A stretch of 37,599 nt of DNA from an uncultured Lachnospiraceae bacterium (GTDB taxonomy: Bacteria > Bacillota > Clostridia > Lachnospirales > Lachnospiraceae): the NCBI GenBank assembly GCA_946566685.1, contig CAMNXA010000029.1, positions 1 through 37,599 on the forward strand, in the 5' to 3' direction. Of the stretch, positions 16,494 through 23,506 are shown one piece after another; positions within the stretch are counted from its first letter, which is position 1, and every line of letters begins with the position of its first letter. Under the pieces are notes generated by a model. It searched no databases and had not been told where the DNA came from. It saw only the letters and a list, made by a program, of their open reading frames with translations. The position numbers and the translations under genes are program-made.

Positions 16494-17276
16494 ATGAAGC
16501 GAAAAGATAATTGGGAAGATAAAATGAAAGATGTGTTGACCTTGGAATGTGATGGTCTTACCGTGTCCCAGGACTTAAAAGACAGGATTGATGAAAAGAT
16601 TCGAACAAGTCAGGAGGCAGGAAATATGAAACATTTATCATGGAAAAAGTTGGTTATAGGCGTAGCAGCCGGATGTCTGCTCATATCGGGCGGTGTGTTT
16701 GCGGCAGGGCGTGTGGTGTCTGTGAGTTCGCACTCTGACTGGCGGGATGGGTGCAGTAGCTACAGCGGGATGGCGCAGCAGGAGAAGAAGCTTGGATATG
16801 CGGTGGATTCCGTGGAGCAGTTTTCCAATGGCTATCGGTTTGAGAAAGCGGTAGTGGGCGAGGAACAGGGTAAGGATCAGGATAAGAATCAGGTGTACAC
16901 AGCTAAATTTATGAGCGTTGTATATGCCAGGGATGCAGAGCCTACCGTCAGTCTGTATATTGAAAAACCGTCAGTTGCTTTGCCGCGTTTGAAACCGGCG
17001 GATGAGACAAGGGTATGTGGAGATATCACTTTGAATTATAAGAGTGCAACCCATAAGTTTGTTCCGCCTAATTATGAACTGACAGAGGAAGATAAAGTGA
17101 ATCAGGAGAAAGATAATTATGCTATCGCCTACGGCAGCGATAAAGTAGAAATACAGAAAAGTGCAGAGGTGGAATGGATGAAAGACGGTATCCGTTATCA
17201 GCTTCTGGGATTTGACTTGAACTTAACTGCCGATGAAATGTTTGATATGGCGGAAGAGATCATGGGGACAAAGTAG
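16494..17276 (+). CDS. Single-pass membrane protein, putative anti-sigma factor
   Basis: A 260-residue protein with a cytoplasmic N-terminus of about 50 residues containing VSQDLKDRIDEKI, one membrane segment at about 52-74 (VIGVAAGCLLISGGVFAAG) and an extracytoplasmic domain of about 185 residues. The layout matches DUF4179/DUF4367-type proteins that follow ECF sigma genes in Clostridia and hold the sigma factor at the membrane. There is no zinc-binding ZAS motif (HxxxCxxC) in the N-terminus. The ATG at 16494 is 6 bp after AGAGG; a TTG at 16488 touches the binding site and is rejected. A terminator at 17344 closes the pair. The anti-sigma role rests mainly on gene order. Confidence 0.75.
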   Translation: MKRKDNWEDKMKDVLTLECDGLTVSQDLKDRIDEKIRTSQEAGNMKHLSWKKLVIGVAAGCLLISGGVFAAGRVVSVSSHSDWRDGCSSYSGMAQQEKKLGYAVDSVEQFSNGYRFEKAVVGEEQGKDQDKNQVYTAKFMSVVYARDAEPTVSLYIEKPSVALPRLKPADETRVCGDITLNYKSATHKFVPPNYELTEEDKVNQEKDNYAIAYGSDKVEIQKSAEVEWMKDGIRYQLLGFDLNLTADEMFDMAEEIMGTK

Positions 17277-17343
17277 CAGACAGTAGGTTGTGCCGAAAGC
17301 CGGCGGGAGAGCCCGGATGGTAAAACAGTATTAGTGTGATGGA

Positions 17344-17371
17344 AAACTCTCTGTGATTGCAGGGAGTTTTT
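17344..17371 (+). terminator. Terminator of the first ECF sigma operon
   Basis: AACTCTCTG (17345-17353) pairs with CAGGGAGTT (17360-17368) with one G-T pair, then a T run ending at 17371. Confidence 0.85.
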
Positions 17372-17466
17372 CTACGGCATTCCTGTTAGGGCTGTGGTAT
17401 AACAGGTGAACATATGGAAGATGCTTAGGGATTATATCTGGAAAATGTGTAAAGGAGTAAGGGATT

Positions 17467-18309
17467 GTGAGAATGAAAACAAGAAAGATAATGGTGTTAC
17501 TTGGTATTGTTTGTAGTTTCAACACAGCAATAACAGGATGCGGTGCGATGCATGAATATGCGGCAAGGACACCGGAGGAGCAGACGGATGAGGTATCAGA
17601 GGAAGCATTAAGCGATATGCTGTCCAAAGAGAATGATACGGATATGGAAAAGTCAAAGGAAGACGCGGCAGGGAAATGGCGGGTTTTGGAGCCGGAAATC
17701 GCAGCTGCCGTTGATGCAGATTTTAAGGGGAAGGTCTGGAGGATTGAGGAAGATTCTTTTTATATTGTAGAGACGAAAGTCAAAATTCTGGATGATGGTT
17801 CCCTGGCGACCAGTACGCCCAGTTCCAATGCGCCCATTCCGGATTCCCAGTTGATTCAGGTGGTCTTTGACGATGACACAACTTTCCTGGTAAGAACCAT
17901 TTATGATAATGGGGAAAGCCATGAGGATGAAGAAGCGGGATTTGAAGATCTGAGAGAGCATATGGCGGTTGATATGAAGGGACATTTCGAGGAGGATGTA
18001 TTTTATGCAACACAAATACGACTGCCGGAAATAGGAAACACTGGGGATGCGCCAAAGGAGACAAAAGCAGAGGAAGAAGATGCAAAGGCAGACCCTATTG
18101 TAGGGATTGTGGAGAAATACGAGAATAATATCATTATAATTAACGATTACGGAGATGGTATGTCCTATTATTTTTCCACAAAGGATGCCCAGATTATCGA
18201 GGGTAATTCGCCGATTGCAGTGGGTGACAAGGTCGAGATTACTTATCAGGGCTTACTGGGCGATGAAAAGAATCCTGGAGGTTGCAGCAAAGTGTGTAAA
18301 ATAGAATAA
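17467..18309 (+). CDS. Putative lipoprotein, function unknown
   Basis: A 280-residue secreted protein. The N-terminus is RMKTRKIMVLLGIVCSFNTA followed by the lipobox ITGC, so Cys25 should be lipidated and the protein anchored outside the membrane. An acidic low-complexity stretch at about 35-65 is followed by two small beta-rich modules: about 80-190 (FKGKVWRIEEDSFYIVETKV, then VVFDDDTTFLVRTI, ending DMKGHFEEDVFYATQIRL) and about 210-275 (GIVEKYENNIIIINDYGD, then GDKVEITYQG). Both look like repeated OB-like modules. The GTG at 17467 has GGAG nine bases upstream; the ATG six bases later is too far from it. Its own transcription unit lies between a terminator and the AT-rich cassette. Confidence 0.75.
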   Translation: MRMKTRKIMVLLGIVCSFNTAITGCGAMHEYAARTPEEQTDEVSEEALSDMLSKENDTDMEKSKEDAAGKWRVLEPEIAAAVDADFKGKVWRIEEDSFYIVETKVKILDDGSLATSTPSSNAPIPDSQLIQVVFDDDTTFLVRTIYDNGESHEDEEAGFEDLREHMAVDMKGHFEEDVFYATQIRLPEIGNTGDAPKETKAEEEDAKADPIVGIVEKYENNIIIINDYGDGMSYYFSTKDAQIIEGNSPIAVGDKVEITYQGLLGDEKNPGGCSKVCKIE

Positions 18310-18410
18310 TTTGCTGTAAGAAATAAAATATATAAAATTAAAAAAAATCAGGAAATATATTTTACATTTGTGATATAATAATATCATTCTACAGATAGGA
18401 GATGGATAAA

Positions 18411-18767
18411 ATGTGTAAAATAATCAGCAGCGAGGTTGTTATTGGCAATTTTCTTCTGGAGGCGGTAGAAAGAAATACGTTTGATGTTTCGATTGAAGAT
18501 ATGGTTATTTATGATGAGAAACTTTCTGAGCAATTAAAAGAGCATAATTATTTTACTAGATTTAATTTTGAAGAGATTTTGGATTTTAAAGATAATTATC
18601 CTTTTTTTGTGCAGGGTATTCAGTCAAATTATATAAGAATTATGAATGAAATGGATAACAAAACTAAATTAAAAGAACAGCTAGGAAGATATTTTAGGAT
18701 GGGTATGCCAACACTGGTGGTGAATGAAATGATATCAGCATCAAAGAGTATTTTTGATATGGGGTGA
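18411..18767 (+). CDS. Small protein of unknown function paired with the HD-domain gene
   Basis: A 118-residue soluble protein, start MCKIISSEVVIGNFLLEAV. The ATG at 18411 has TAGGAG nine bases upstream; an ATG at 18402 would touch that site. No family is recognised. Visible features are a mostly helical, acidic composition and no membrane segment or catalytic motif. Its DNA is plainly AT-richer than the flanking genes, with TTT, ATA, AAA and TTA codons favoured, as in the next gene, which starts 6 bp after its stop. The tight coupling and shared composition imply that the two work as a unit and arrived together. It could be a regulator, inhibitor or partner subunit of the HD protein. Confidence 0.7.
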   Translation: MCKIISSEVVIGNFLLEAVERNTFDVSIEDMVIYDEKLSEQLKEHNYFTRFNFEEILDFKDNYPFFVQGIQSNYIRIMNEMDNKTKLKEQLGRYFRMGMPTLVVNEMISASKSIFDMG

Positions 18768-18773
18768 TCTTAC

Positions 18774-20453
18774 TTGAAAACAAAGAGTATAAAAGATACA
18801 ATACATGGTTATATACAAATAGAAGAGCCTTTCTGGCGCATCATAGATACAGCAGAATTTCAACGTCTAAAGTGGATTGAGCAGACAAGTTATCGGGTAT
18901 TATATCCGTCTGCAAGACATGACAGATTTGTTCATTCCATTGGGGTTTATTGGTTAGGACAAAAAGCAATAGATGGCTTTGTAAAGAACTGTAGTAATAG
19001 GGAAGTAAGGGTTGTTAAAAAATATAAAGATTCTTTTTTATTGGGGTGCATTTTACATGATATAGGACATGCACCTTTTTCACATACTTGCGAGGATTTA
19101 TATAATTATCAGGAAAAAATCAATAAAGTTGAATGTTCCTTGAATTCCAGACTTCTGGAATTATATAAGAAATTTGCAGAAACTGAAGTGATATATGGAG
19201 CTTTTGAAAAAGATTATAAGTACATCTTAAAATCTACAGATGAAATTTGTAAACCACCTTCTGAGCATGAAGTGATGAGTGCTATAGTGACAATTCAGAA
19301 TTTTTCTCGTTTTAGGAGTTTTTTTGAAAAAGATGTTTGTCTGGATTTGGATTTGACGATTCGGTCTATTCTTGGGTGTGTTTATGCTGTAAATCCGAAA
19401 GAGCCTGCGGAAAGAAAAACGGATTGTGGTATCAAGAACTGTCTGATAAGACTGTTGAATTCTTCTACTGTGGATGTTGATAAATTGGATTATATAGCGC
19501 GCGATACTCAGATGTCTGGATATGATAATGTGGTTTTGGACAGTGAAAGATTACTAGATAGCACCTGTTGTGTAAGCACGGAAGATGGCGTTTATTATCC
19601 TGCATTTAAGAAAAGTGCCCTAAGTGTAATCAACAATGTAGTTTTAGCCAAAAATTCCCAGGCACAGTGGATTGTTAATCATCCGATTGTGCTGTATGAT
19701 GCATATTTATTGCGAAGGGCCATAGGTATTTCTATCAAGAATATGTATGATAACGAGTATGCAGACAGCGAAGAGATAGATTCGTTTGAGGAACTTTTAA
19801 AAGCTGTTTTTTCATGTGAGGCATTAACGAGGGAGGGTAGATGGTTTGGAAAGCGTAATGTTTCTCTTTTATCAGATATAGAACTGTTAAACTGGATGAA
19901 GCAAAATATCTACATCAAAGAGATTTTAGAGTATTTCTCCAGGGATGAAAGGAAGTCTCCAATTTGGAAATCTAATGAAGAATTTTTGTTTTGTTTGGAT
20001 GCCGAAGTAGAAAAAGCTAAAACAGTTTCTGATTTTATCATGCCGTTGATGAACTATTTAAACATAATTGAAGATTTATATTTGACGAAAGAGATTAATA
20101 ACAAGCTCATTGAAAAGATTAAGACAGAGGACATTGACGGCAAAGAGGAATTGCTTGAAATTTTGAATGTTCTAATTTCTTATACAGATAAAGCAGGAAA
20201 TGATGGATTTGAATATGTTATCCTGCCGGCCAGAAATACTTTTTTTACAAAAATCAATGCAAAGCATGTTTACATATGCTTTGGAAGTAAAGAGCAATAT
20301 ACGGACTATAAAAGCATCAGGGGAGAAGTGACGGAGAGCAATAAAAAACTATATGAGTTCTTTTATCTTTATGCGAATAAAAAGACTGATGCAAAGCATT
20401 TTTTATCATACCTGTATAGGAAAGCCCGTGCTTGCAGTAAAATAAGAACATAA
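18774..20453 (+). CDS. HD-domain phosphohydrolase, SAMHD1/dGTPase-like
   Basis: A 559-residue soluble protein. The HD metal-binding pattern of dNTP triphosphohydrolases is complete: H54 in RFVHSIGV, H95-D96 in LHDIGHAPFSH, H165-E166 in SEHEVMS, and D236/D239 in VDVDKLDYIARD. N-terminal IKDTIHGYIQIEEPFWRIID and FQRLKWIEQTSYRVLYPSA are the usual opening of this family, in which enzymes cleave dNTPs to nucleosides and triphosphate. The C-terminal 250 residues match no domain I recognise. The start is TTG at 18774 after GGGGTGATC, a modest site that fits coupling to the gene before it. AT-rich composition suggests acquisition. Cleavage of dNTPs is likely; a role in phage defence is inference. Confidence 0.85.
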   Translation: MKTKSIKDTIHGYIQIEEPFWRIIDTAEFQRLKWIEQTSYRVLYPSARHDRFVHSIGVYWLGQKAIDGFVKNCSNREVRVVKKYKDSFLLGCILHDIGHAPFSHTCEDLYNYQEKINKVECSLNSRLLELYKKFAETEVIYGAFEKDYKYILKSTDEICKPPSEHEVMSAIVTIQNFSRFRSFFEKDVCLDLDLTIRSILGCVYAVNPKEPAERKTDCGIKNCLIRLLNSSTVDVDKLDYIARDTQMSGYDNVVLDSERLLDSTCCVSTEDGVYYPAFKKSALSVINNVVLAKNSQAQWIVNHPIVLYDAYLLRRAIGISIKNMYDNEYADSEEIDSFEELLKAVFSCEALTREGRWFGKRNVSLLSDIELLNWMKQNIYIKEILEYFSRDERKSPIWKSNEEFLFCLDAEVEKAKTVSDFIMPLMNYLNIIEDLYLTKEINNKLIEKIKTEDIDGKEELLEILNVLISYTDKAGNDGFEYVILPARNTFFTKINAKHVYICFGSKEQYTDYKSIRGEVTESNKKLYEFFYLYANKKTDAKHFLSYLYRKARACSKIRT

Positions 20454-20509
20454 AGTAAGAAAAATCCGTGAAGGTTTGTATGTTGTTCACGGATTTTTCT
20501 TACTTTATG
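20449..20509. terminator. 24-bp perfect inverted repeat, probable bidirectional terminator
   Basis: The arms are 20449-20472 and 20486-20509 with a 13-base loop, and pair without mismatch. The left arm includes the TAA stop of the HD gene (20451-20453). A-rich and T-rich ends give T runs on both strands. The right arm ends at the first two bases of the following ECF-type -35 element. Confidence 0.85.
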
Positions 20510-20535
20510 AAACTTTTTACTCTGCTCATTCGTAT
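20508..20535 (+). promoter_or_regulatory. ECF-type promoter of the second sigma operon
   Basis: TGAAAC at 20508-20513 and CGTAT at 20531-20535, separated by 17 bp. This is the consensus seen for SigW/SigX/SigM-like ECF factors. It lies about 75 bp before an ECF sigma gene, so autoregulation is likely. Confidence 0.75.
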
Positions 20536-20608
20536 TGTATATAGGACGGCCAAAAGAAGTATGTTAAGATGTAGATATCTATAGAATAACAGAGGGAATT
20601 ACGAGGGG

Positions 20609-21097
20609 ATGGAACAGAGATGGAATTATCTGGTGGAAGAGTACCAGTCCATGCTGTATCGAATTGCTTTTTCTAATATGAAGAACCGGGCCGACGCCGA
20701 GGATGCGGTGCAGGAAGCCTTTCTGCGCTATATGAAGGACGAGAAACCGATTCAGAATAAGGAGCACGAGAAGGCGTGGCTCATACGAACCACCATTCAC
20801 ATTTGTCTGGACATTTTAAAGAGCGGCTGGTATCAGAGGACAGTGCCATGGAACGAGTCCTTTGCATCAGCAACGCAGAATATTTATCTGCCTTACCAGG
20901 TCAAGGATGACAGGACGCTTGAGGCAGTGCTTCGCCTGCCGGTACATTACCGGAATCCGATTTATCTTTTTTATTATGAGGACTACACGATCCATGAGAT
21001 TGCTGGTGTCCTAAATGAAAAAGAGGCGACAATCAAGACGAGGCTGCGCAGGGGCAGAGAGGAAGTTAAGAAAATTCTGACGGAAGGGAGGCCGTAG
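20609..21097 (+). CDS. ECF-type RNA polymerase sigma factor (second)
   Basis: A 162-residue factor. Region 2 (about 7-75) has SMLYRIAFSNMKNRADAEDAVQEAFLRYM and HEKAWLIRTTIHICLDILKS. Region 4 (about 105-155) has LPVHYRNPIYLFYYEDYTIHEIAGVLNEKEATIKTRL. The ATG at 20609 follows AGAGGGAATTACGAGGGG. It differs clearly from the ECF factor at 15917, so the two are not recent duplicates. The next gene starts 3 bp after the stop and a third gene follows 19 bp later. A self-type ECF promoter at 20508 supports positive autoregulation. Unusually, neither following protein has a membrane segment, so how this factor is held inactive is not obvious. Confidence 0.92.
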   Translation: MEQRWNYLVEEYQSMLYRIAFSNMKNRADAEDAVQEAFLRYMKDEKPIQNKEHEKAWLIRTTIHICLDILKSGWYQRTVPWNESFASATQNIYLPYQVKDDRTLEAVLRLPVHYRNPIYLFYYEDYTIHEIAGVLNEKEATIKTRLRRGREEVKKILTEGRP

Positions 21098-21100
21098 AAC

Positions 21101-21580
21101 ATGGGCATACAGGAGGTAAAAGGAAGCGGTGCGGCGCCGGAGTATCCGAACACCAGGAAATCCGGGCAGGCGGAAGGATTTCGGGAGAGATTGCGGCAGA
21201 ATATGAAATACCGCAGCCAGGATAAAAAGGAGATTGGGGAGACAGAGGTACAGGCAGGCACGGTTAAGGAAAAGTCCGGTCTGGGAAAAATCGGGGCAGG
21301 CCTGGGCATACGGGTGAACTCTGCGGCCTTGACGGAGGCTTTACAGACTGTGGAGGTAAAACATATGAGTTATGAGGAGAGCGACAATGTTCGGATTGCA
21401 GTGACGGAGGGCTACACGCTCAAAGGCAAGATTCAGGATACACAGACACAGGTCTATGTAGAGGCCAAGTATGAGGACGGCAGGCTGGAAGCCTATCAGG
21501 TGGACACCAGCAAGATACCTGAAAAGACTGAACATGCGATTGAGAAATTCGCGTTGGAGACCATAGAGGAACGTTCATAA
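21101..21580 (+). CDS. Soluble protein of unknown function in the ECF operon, 159 residues
   Basis: No family recognised. Residues 1-75 are charged and probably disordered (Lys/Glu/Gly-rich, EGFRERLRQNMKYRSQDKKE). Residues 76-159 look like a small folded alpha/beta domain (NSAALTEALQTVEVKHMSYEE, then NVRIAVTEGYTLKGKIQ, then VYVEAKYEDGRLEAYQVD). There is no signal peptide or membrane segment. The RBS is GGGAGGCCGTAGAAC before the ATG at 21101, only 3 bp after the sigma gene. The position immediately after an ECF sigma gene is where the anti-sigma normally sits, so a soluble anti-sigma or co-regulator is one possibility. It could equally be a target gene. Confidence 0.75.
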   Translation: MGIQEVKGSGAAPEYPNTRKSGQAEGFRERLRQNMKYRSQDKKEIGETEVQAGTVKEKSGLGKIGAGLGIRVNSAALTEALQTVEVKHMSYEESDNVRIAVTEGYTLKGKIQDTQTQVYVEAKYEDGRLEAYQVDTSKIPEKTEHAIEKFALETIEERS

Positions 21581-21599
21581 AACGAGGAGAAAAAGTAAA

Positions 21600-22277
21600 A
21601 TGATCGGAAACAATCCATTTAAAGCATACGGATATATAGACACGACAAATCATACGGTGCAGCAGCTGCAACAGTATGCAGATACGGTGGCTTTTCGTCA
21701 GAAGGCCGGTTTAAAGGGGGACGGCTGTGATGGCAGCTTTGCCTCGAAATTAAAGAAGGCTGACGAATATCTGGCATCAGGGGAATCCTGCGGCGCCACA
21801 GACTCCATTGGCATTATGCTGCGGAACATGGATGAACCCACACCAGGACATCCGGTGACGGAAGATTTCTGGCATAATGGAGCCAGGGTGTCTATTACCA
21901 AGGATTTGATATATGGCAATACCATCACCATCGGCGGCAGTTCCAACCCGGACTGGATTCATGTGAGTACTTCCGTGGGTACGGTGAATATCGATCTGAA
22001 TGATATGAACAGCCTGATGAAATGTCTGGATCTGTTTTCTCCGGAGGATGTCAACGCGATCATGCATAAGATTACGGAAGTAAGGCAGGCCAAGGAGGCT
22101 AAGTCGCAGATTGACAGGATGGATGAGGAACTGGTAAAAAATGACAGGGATAAAGAAGGCGGAGATCAAAACAGCGGAGAAGCAAACGGTAAGTCTGTGG
22201 ATGAGGCGGTGGGTGTGATCAGCGCTGAGGAACAGAAGCATATCGAGGAGAAGCGGGATAAAAAGTTTGTGGGATGA
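21600..22277 (+). CDS. Protein of unknown function in the ECF operon, 225 residues
   Basis: No family recognised. It starts MIGNNPFKAYGYIDTTNHTV. Residues 1-90 are polar and helical. A central beta-rich part (about 95-145) has GARVSITKDLIYGNTITIGG and DWIHVSTSVGTVNIDLNDMN. The C-terminal 70 residues are a highly charged helix (Lys/Glu/Asp-rich), probably a coiled coil. There is no membrane segment or signal peptide. The RBS is CGAGGAG before the ATG. With the gene before it, it forms the stable cargo of this sigma operon. Its start, GNNPFKAYGYID, might be a short docking peptide, but that is a guess. Confidence 0.72.
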   Translation: MIGNNPFKAYGYIDTTNHTVQQLQQYADTVAFRQKAGLKGDGCDGSFASKLKKADEYLASGESCGATDSIGIMLRNMDEPTPGHPVTEDFWHNGARVSITKDLIYGNTITIGGSSNPDWIHVSTSVGTVNIDLNDMNSLMKCLDLFSPEDVNAIMHKITEVRQAKEAKSQIDRMDEELVKNDRDKEGGDQNSGEANGKSVDEAVGVISAEEQKHIEEKRDKKFVG

Positions 22278-22337
22278 CGGCTTTGTCCGGTGATTGTGAC
22301 AGAGAGGTAAAATAATACCAGAGCAGGCTTTATTTAA

Positions 22338-22406
22338 GTGACTTTATATCAAAATTGTGGTATACTATCTTCATTCATAAGTTTATGAGGAGCGGTATAC
22401 CACAAT
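22338..22406 (+). promoter_or_regulatory. Promoter and split inverted repeat before the acyltransferase gene
   Basis: GTGACT at 22338-22343 and TATACT at 22361-22366, 17 bp apart, form a plausible promoter. A perfect 12-bp inverted repeat has one arm, ATTGTGGTATAC, at 22354-22365, overlapping the -10 element. The other arm, GTATACCACAAT, lies at 22395-22406, overlapping the ATG. Arm centres are 41 bp apart. This looks like a two-site operator. Confidence 0.6.
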
Positions 22407-23466
22407 GAAAAAAGAACGTGTGCTTTATCTTGATCTGATTCGTATCGTTGGTTTTTTTATGATCACATCCTATCACTTTTCAGTTGCGGTCAGGACGCTG
22501 GGGATTGAGGCGGCTTATATTGATATTTTTCAGGGGATCATCCATATTGTGTGGGCGCCGATTGCGGTCTCCAGTTTCTTTATGGTCTCCGGTGCGGCAT
22601 TGATCTATCGCTATGAGGAGAAACTGACGTTAAAAGAATATTATAAAAAGAGATTTCTGGGAATCTTTCCCCTGTTCTGGCTGGCATATCTGTTTGCCTT
22701 TCTGGACTTTTTCTATCGTTCCAAATCCATGCCTGATGCGCCGAAGGTAAATTTCCTTCTGACGGTGATCGGGATGGACGGTTATCTCTATGAGTACGTA
22801 GATAATTTCTATATGATTGGCGAGTGGTTTCTGGGCGCTATCATCATGCTTTATATTTTGTTCCCCCTTTACAGGCTTATTATGTGTAAATGCAAGTATA
22901 TTCTGCCTGTGGTATTTCTGGGAGCCAGTATCTGGCTGTTGTACAATAATCCCTTTGACATGATGATCGAGAAGAATCTCATTGTGTGCAGCATGTATTT
23001 TGTGTTGGGGATGCTGTTTGAGATGATCAGAAAGAGTCCCCACCAGAAAGCTGTGGTGATCGGCAGGAAGATTTTGGCTGTCGTGGGCGTGGGGCTGTAT
23101 ATTATGGTATATCTGGTGGAGCAGTCCGGGTACTATTTCAATGCCTACCATGTGGTGTTCATGCTGGCGGTTTCGCTCTATATGATCATTATGGAGGTGT
23201 CAACCTGGATTAAGTCAGGAAGGGTGCAGAATCTGATTGCTGCAATCGGCCGCCATTCCTTTGCCTATTATCTGCTGCATCATGTGTTCCTGTACCGGTA
23301 TTTGCCGAACTTTTCAGGGACGCTCATGAGCGGTTCCAATACGCTGCTTTTGTTCTTGAGTTCTGTGGGGTATATCTACTTGCTGGCAGTGGGATTGGAT
23401 AAAATATATGCATATCTTGCCGGGGCGCTTGGCAGATGGCGGGCGCAGAAGCCGGTGAAGGAATAA
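22405..23466 (+). CDS. Acyltransferase-3 family membrane protein
   Basis: A 353-residue integral membrane protein with about ten hydrophobic segments. The opening KERVLYLDLIRIVGFFMITSYH and the following FSVAVR match the acyltransferase-3 family, in which a histidine in the first membrane region (here H27 of YH) is important for transferring acyl groups to extracytoplasmic sugars, cell-wall polymers or antibiotics. FMVSGAALIYRYEEK and YYKKRFLGIFPLFW are further family hallmarks, and HSFAYYLLHHVFLYRY closes the domain. The RBS is GAGGAGC. It has its own promoter and a possible operator overlapping the start codon. The acceptor cannot be predicted. Confidence 0.88.
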   Translation: MKKERVLYLDLIRIVGFFMITSYHFSVAVRTLGIEAAYIDIFQGIIHIVWAPIAVSSFFMVSGAALIYRYEEKLTLKEYYKKRFLGIFPLFWLAYLFAFLDFFYRSKSMPDAPKVNFLLTVIGMDGYLYEYVDNFYMIGEWFLGAIIMLYILFPLYRLIMCKCKYILPVVFLGASIWLLYNNPFDMMIEKNLIVCSMYFVLGMLFEMIRKSPHQKAVVIGRKILAVVGVGLYIMVYLVEQSGYYFNAYHVVFMLAVSLYMIIMEVSTWIKSGRVQNLIAAIGRHSFAYYLLHHVFLYRYLPNFSGTLMSGSNTLLLFLSSVGYIYLLAVGLDKIYAYLAGALGRWRAQKPVKE

Positions 23467-23506
23467 AGAGAAGTCATCAATCATACAAAAGAAAAGGGGG
23501 AGCATT

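Noticed and set aside
20411..20425. TGTATAGGAAAGCCC in the 3' end of the HD gene as a repeat relative
   Set aside because: It shares about 11 bases with the repeat start but has neither hairpin.
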